The position numbers and the translations under genes are program-made. This document shows, piece by piece, positions 60,226 through 64,000 of a DNA stretch of 64,000 nt. Below the pieces are notes generated by a model, which was not told the DNA's origin, ran no database searches, and saw only the letters and a program-made list of their open reading frames with translations. The first letter of the stretch is position 1. Every line of letters begins with the position of its first letter. Source of the DNA: Monarcha castaneiventris obscurior (Eukaryota > Chordata > Aves > Passeriformes > Monarchidae); assembly GCA_026261815.1 (NCBI GenBank), contig JAMPIT010000258.1:10097501-10161500 (forward strand), in the 5' to 3' direction.

Positions 60226-61119
60226 TGATTAGATGGGGATTTCAGCTTCTATTAAAGAAAGAGAAATGGTCCTTCATCCTCAGAGTTGTAAGAAAGCACT
60301 GGGAAATAAGAGCCATGTTTGATGTCAGTGCACAACGCAAAATGCAACTCAAAATTTATCTTTGAGGAAATCCAGCCTTTGACATTGGGCTTCAGTGCCT
60401 GAATGTTGGGGGTAGGCAATGAGATTTACCTGAGAGCAGGGGGAAGAAGAAACATTGAATATTCAATGGTCAGGCAGTAGAATTTTTCTTCACATCATCT
60501 TGTCCCAATGTTTCATGATCTTCCCATAGTCCTGCCAGTTCTCTTGTGTTTTGTTTTTGATGTGTATTTCCCTTCACACTTTTCTGGGATATAGTAGTTG
60601 TTTTAAAATGTATCAAATTGTTGGATGCGTGCATATGTGTATTTTAAGCTAGGTAGTGATAGAAAAAAGAAATTTGGAGGTCAGCTGCTTCCCCAAAGAC
60701 CTTTTGACAGGTTTAATCAGTACACAGAGTAACTTAGCCAGGACTGAGCTCTGAGAGGCTCCGTGCTGTGTGTGCAGGCAGACATCCTTTGGAAAGCCAG
60801 CATAGCCCTGATTCAGCAGAAGTCCTGCTGTTCCGCACTGGGGAGGTGTTGCCTTTATGGTACTTGTTTTGGTTAGTTTAATAAAAATTTAGAAGTGGGG
60901 AAAAGACCTATGAGGTCATCTTGGTTACTGCCCCTGAGGGCCAGTGCAAAGCTGCTCACTTGGAAATGGCTTTAGTTAAAATAATAATTAAGGCAGAGGA
61001 TGGAAACTGGGGAGGCAGATCTGTTAGGCAAGTGCTGTCCTTACTATGTCCCTTTTCGATTTTAATTGCCTTGGAAAAAAAAAGAAAATCACAAGGCTTT
61101 AAAAGCTCTGATTCTTTCT

Positions 61120-61440
61120 GCTTTTCAACCCCCCCACACCCTCTCCCCGATCTTGGAGGCATCAACTCTCATCTGTCAAAGTGTAAATCAGCAATTAAAA
61201 CACAAACAGCAAAATGCCAAAGATGACCCGAAGCACAAAGCAACTGACAAACAAGTCCGGACAAATCGGCGGATAATTTATAAGCATTGCCCTAAAATCT
61301 AATTATTTGGCAATTCGAATTTGCAGCCGGCCAGGGCTGTGCAATAAATTTAACCCGCCATAAATTATTTAGGAGCAGCCCGTGGTGTAAATCAAAAACA
61401 CGAGTGTTTGTTTAAGAAATAAGCTCCTTGTGCATAAAAT
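61120..61440. promoter_or_regulatory. Strong candidate conserved non-coding element
   Basis: This is the most enhancer-like block of the window. It is AT-rich and non-repetitive with nine or so CpGs kept (ATGACCCGAAG, AAGTCCGGAC, AATCGGCGGATAA, CAATTCGAATTTGC, GCCGGCCAGG, TTAACCCGCC, CACGAG). Homeodomain cores are frequent: CAGCAATTAAAAC, CTAATTAT (61,299-61,306), GATAATTTATAAGC and CATAAATTATTTAGG. TTGGCAATTCGAA resembles an NFI half-site region. Conservation was not tested. It sits in ERI3 intron 2 and could act on RNF220, ERI3 or a neighbour. Confidence 0.5.
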
Positions 61441-62689
61441 GACTTTTTTTTCTTTAAAGAGATGGGGGGGAAGAAACCATCCCTGAACAAAATGAGCTGG
61501 TACTGACGCTCTGTCCCTCCACAGACACTCCCTTGCCTCTTCTGCCCTTACCTATTTTGAAGGTGTAAAATGTTCTGTTGGTAGGAAGTTTTATGCTTTT
61601 CCTTATCAGACAAAATCTGTTTCTCTCAACAGCCTCTGCTTGTTTTTATTGCATTTTGAACAGTCAGCTCTGATTTTTATGGGCATCTTTTATTCCTGTG
61701 TTTATTAAACTTCTTCACGTGGGGGTTAGAGTAAGGGATAAATTATTCTCTGGTAGTTTTTGAAGTGAATAGGCCATACGGTCTTCCTCAAATATATAAC
61801 TGTATCCTGAAGTGTGCCCTGTCCACTTTGTACATAGGCTTCTGAATTAAAAGGTTTTGAGAGCTGGGAAGCTCTTGCTGGGCACTTTATTCTTTCTGTA
61901 TAATGATGTTAGTGGTACCCAGATCCAAAAGGATAAGCAAAAAGGTTCCTCTGTGGGAATTAGTGTAATTTCAGGTGCTTTCTTCTCTGACAGGAAATTG
62001 CTTAGCAAGTGTAGTTGTGTGCTTGTTCATTTCTTTTATTAGCAAGAAGATCAAGACAGCTGAATTAGTGCATCCCTGCTCCAGTGTTAAAGGGAGGGGA
62101 GTTCCATGTAGGACGATTGGGTAGGGAAAGGCTGGGTTTATAGCAGTGCTTTCACATGCCATTAAGAATTTTTCAAATCCCTCTTAGAAGAATGTCCCTA
62201 GCCATTCCACAGTTACCCTGCTGCTGCTCAACCCACTGGCTTGGGACAGGCAGGTTGCACAGGAGGCTTCTACCTGGAACTTTTTTTTTTTTAAACCCTT
62301 GGTTTTTTAGAAAAGACAGAAGTTCTGTGGAAGCTGTCACACAGATTTGCTTGAAGTACCTTGAAATCGTAACTGCAGAATTGTTGTAAAGAGAGCGGAC
62401 CTGGTAATGGATCTGTACAAGCCTCTGGCTCTGTAGGTTCCTATTGTTACTGTGTTTGGGGGCACAGCTGAGGGGAGGGACAGGGTGCTGATGTTTTTTT
62501 CTTTAAGCGTGTTAATATTGATTTTAGAAGCTCTGTGTTCCAACAATATAAATGCAAATGCCTGTAATTGGGAGCCTTGTGCAGAATTTCTCAACAGAAA
62601 ACATGTTCAACTTTTCTGACAATGAAAGGAAAATAAAAAGCCTCTTATTTATTGGTGGTGGTTTGAATCCTGGATTTCCTTTCAAGTTA

Positions 62690-62830
62690 CTTTGCAGTGC
62701 TAAATAAAATACCTAATTGCAGCGCTCGCAAAATTCAAATGAGTACATTTGTTCTTCTGGTAGCTCGCGGCTATTTGCAGCCTCTGGACACCCTCAGCAT
62801 TATTTTAGCATATCCATAACTCCTGGTTGT
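62690..62830. promoter_or_regulatory. Candidate conserved non-coding element
   Basis: This short block includes ACCTAATTGCAGCGCTCGC, AATTCAAATGAGTAC, TAGCTCGCGGCTATTTGC and ATTATTTTAGCATATCC. CpGs are retained in AT-rich sequence with homeodomain- and POU-like words, and there is no repeat character. It lies 1.3 kb beyond the stronger block at 61.1-61.4 kb. Confidence 0.38.
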
Positions 62831-64000
62831 GCTATAAGGAAAAGCTGGCTGTGGGGGCAGAGGGAAGACTTAGAAGCCCCATGTGCTGCTGGCACAAATC
62901 ACTGCCAAAGTTGGAACATTTACTCGGTGTTAGAGTGGAAATATGTGAGGATCTCAAGGTAACACTTATGGATGATCAGGCTCTGATAGAAGAAAGGAAG
63001 TGTCAGTGAATCTCTGCCCTGAATTTTCCTCCACCCTTCCTGCCTGGGAAGAAGCAGTGAAGGTCCTTGAATGGTAGAGATGGAGCTGAGCATGTTGAGC
63101 TCCCTGGGCTGCTGTGAAACGTGAGAGAGCACCCGGCTGCCTTCCTGCATCACAGTCTGTTGGGGGGTTGTGTGTGTGAGTGTCTAAGTGCTCACCGTTT
63201 CATAATAATTACTAATGAAATTCTAGATCTGTAATAACATTTCAGATATCTAAAACAAACCATATGCTTGTAAAAAAAAAAAGAGAGAGAGAGAAAAAAA
63301 GTGGAAACAGATCAACTTTAAGCCATAAATTCTTGGTAATAGAGGCCTCTTTTCTCCCCCCTTTCTGTTTATGTTTGATAGATATTTTTGTTTCTGCAGG
63401 AATGTCAACTCTTAATTTCATGATGTATCATGGGCTTAAGAAAATTGAATTTAATAAAGGCAAAAGATGAATGGCACCTTTAAAGGTCCCAACACTTGTC
63501 TTTATTAGCAGGACAAACTGCAGGGTCTCCAAACACTGCTTCTCTCCAAATGAAAGTTTAAATGAAAAGTACAGCAGTGTCACAGGTTAAATTTCATTGC
63601 AGGACTGGCTAACGTCGTTAGTGAGGAGTGGGGCTGATTTCATGGGGCTGGTATCTGTTGCCTTAGATACCAGTGGAGCAAACACTGCCAGAGACTGGAA
63701 AAATCTCTGCTATAGGAAGCGTGCAGATAAATAGCCTTTTGGGAAAGGTTCTTTACCACTTGCTTCAAAAACTGACCCTATAAGCCCAAGAGAGTGGCTG
63801 CACTTTCTCCTAAGGCTCTCGAGTTGCCTCTGGGGTTCCACCCTTGCTCCTGGCCATGCACTTCCCACAGACCTACAGTAATTCTGGATATTGTTAAATT
63901 TTCCACATTTTGTTTTTAGTATGGCTTTTTATTTCCTCCGTCTGTCTTAATCCGACCCTCCTGGAAGTGCTTTTTGCCTTTGGTTCTGGAAGGAGAGCGA

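Larger units (their letters stand above)
52536..64000 (+). other. ERI3: ERI3 intron 2 (partial)
   Basis: The intron is opened by GTAAAT at 52,536. The next ERI3 exon should begin with codons for Glu-Ile-Ile-Glu-Phe-Pro. I searched the plus strand by eye and found no such sequence, so it lies beyond 64,000. Contents are one CR1 fragment, simple repeats and two blocks with conserved-element texture near 61.1-61.4 kb and 62.7-62.8 kb. Between 52.6 and 59.9 kb I see nothing else to support. Confidence 0.75.

Noticed and set aside
63395..63470. A CTGCAG acceptor-like site followed by an open frame containing KKIEFNKGK, which superficially recalls the start of the next ERI3 exon.
   Set aside because: The residues do not follow the expected Glu-Ile-Ile-Glu-Phe-Pro sequence and no matching donor phase was found.
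1..64000. Bacterial-type features: operons, ribosome binding sites, CRISPR arrays, tRNA or rRNA genes.
   Set aside because: The sequence is vertebrate nuclear DNA with spliced genes. No clover-leaf tRNA, rRNA segment or regularly spaced repeat array was seen.

Overview
The window is nuclear DNA of a vertebrate, most likely a bird. The evidence is three-fold: CR1 LINE 3' ends with typical avian sequence, only scattered worn MIR/L2-like relics and no Alu, B1 or L1, and two recognisable vertebrate genes in a compact layout. Nearly all of the sequence is intron or intergenic. Only two protein-coding exons can be supported. Apart from those two exons, most open frames are chance readings of introns or of GC-rich CpG islands.

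Left part (1-23,340), minus strand: the 5' end of RNF220, a RING E3 ubiquitin ligase. A 5' exon ends at a GTGAGT donor (exon 23,013 to about 23,200) inside a CpG island. A 6.5 kb intron 1 follows. The first coding exon (15,799-16,467) has its start codon at 16,423 and encodes residues 1-208. The rest of the window to the left is intron 2; the later exons, including the RING domain, lie outside.

Middle (about 23,340-42,480): intergenic DNA between two head-to-head genes. It contains worn CR1/L3 and MIR relics, a 66-bp CAT microsatellite, a long homopurine tract and one isolated CpG-rich patch with a YY1-like motif.

Right part (42,480-64,000), plus strand: the 5' end of ERI3, a DEDDh 3'-5' exoribonuclease. 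A CpG-island promoter carries ZNF143, NRF1-like, ETS and Sp1 motifs. A non-coding exon 1 ends at 42,782, intron 1 runs for 9.5 kb, and a coding exon (52,261-52,535) carries the first exonuclease motif (D-x-E). Intron 2 fills the rest.

The head-to-head order of RNF220 and ERI3 matches the arrangement known in mammals. Both promoters carry a ZNF143/THAP11-type motif pointing into their own gene. Several AT-rich, CpG-retaining, non-repetitive blocks in both genes' introns look like conserved regulatory elements, judged on texture only because no alignment was possible. The most interesting gene-level observations are a stop-free 47-codon N-terminal extension joining RNF220 exon 1 to its known start, and an unresolved translation start in ERI3 (tandem splice acceptor, a tiny overlapping uORF, and a candidate alternative exon). 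I see no operon, CRISPR array, viral gene or other self-contained novel system.
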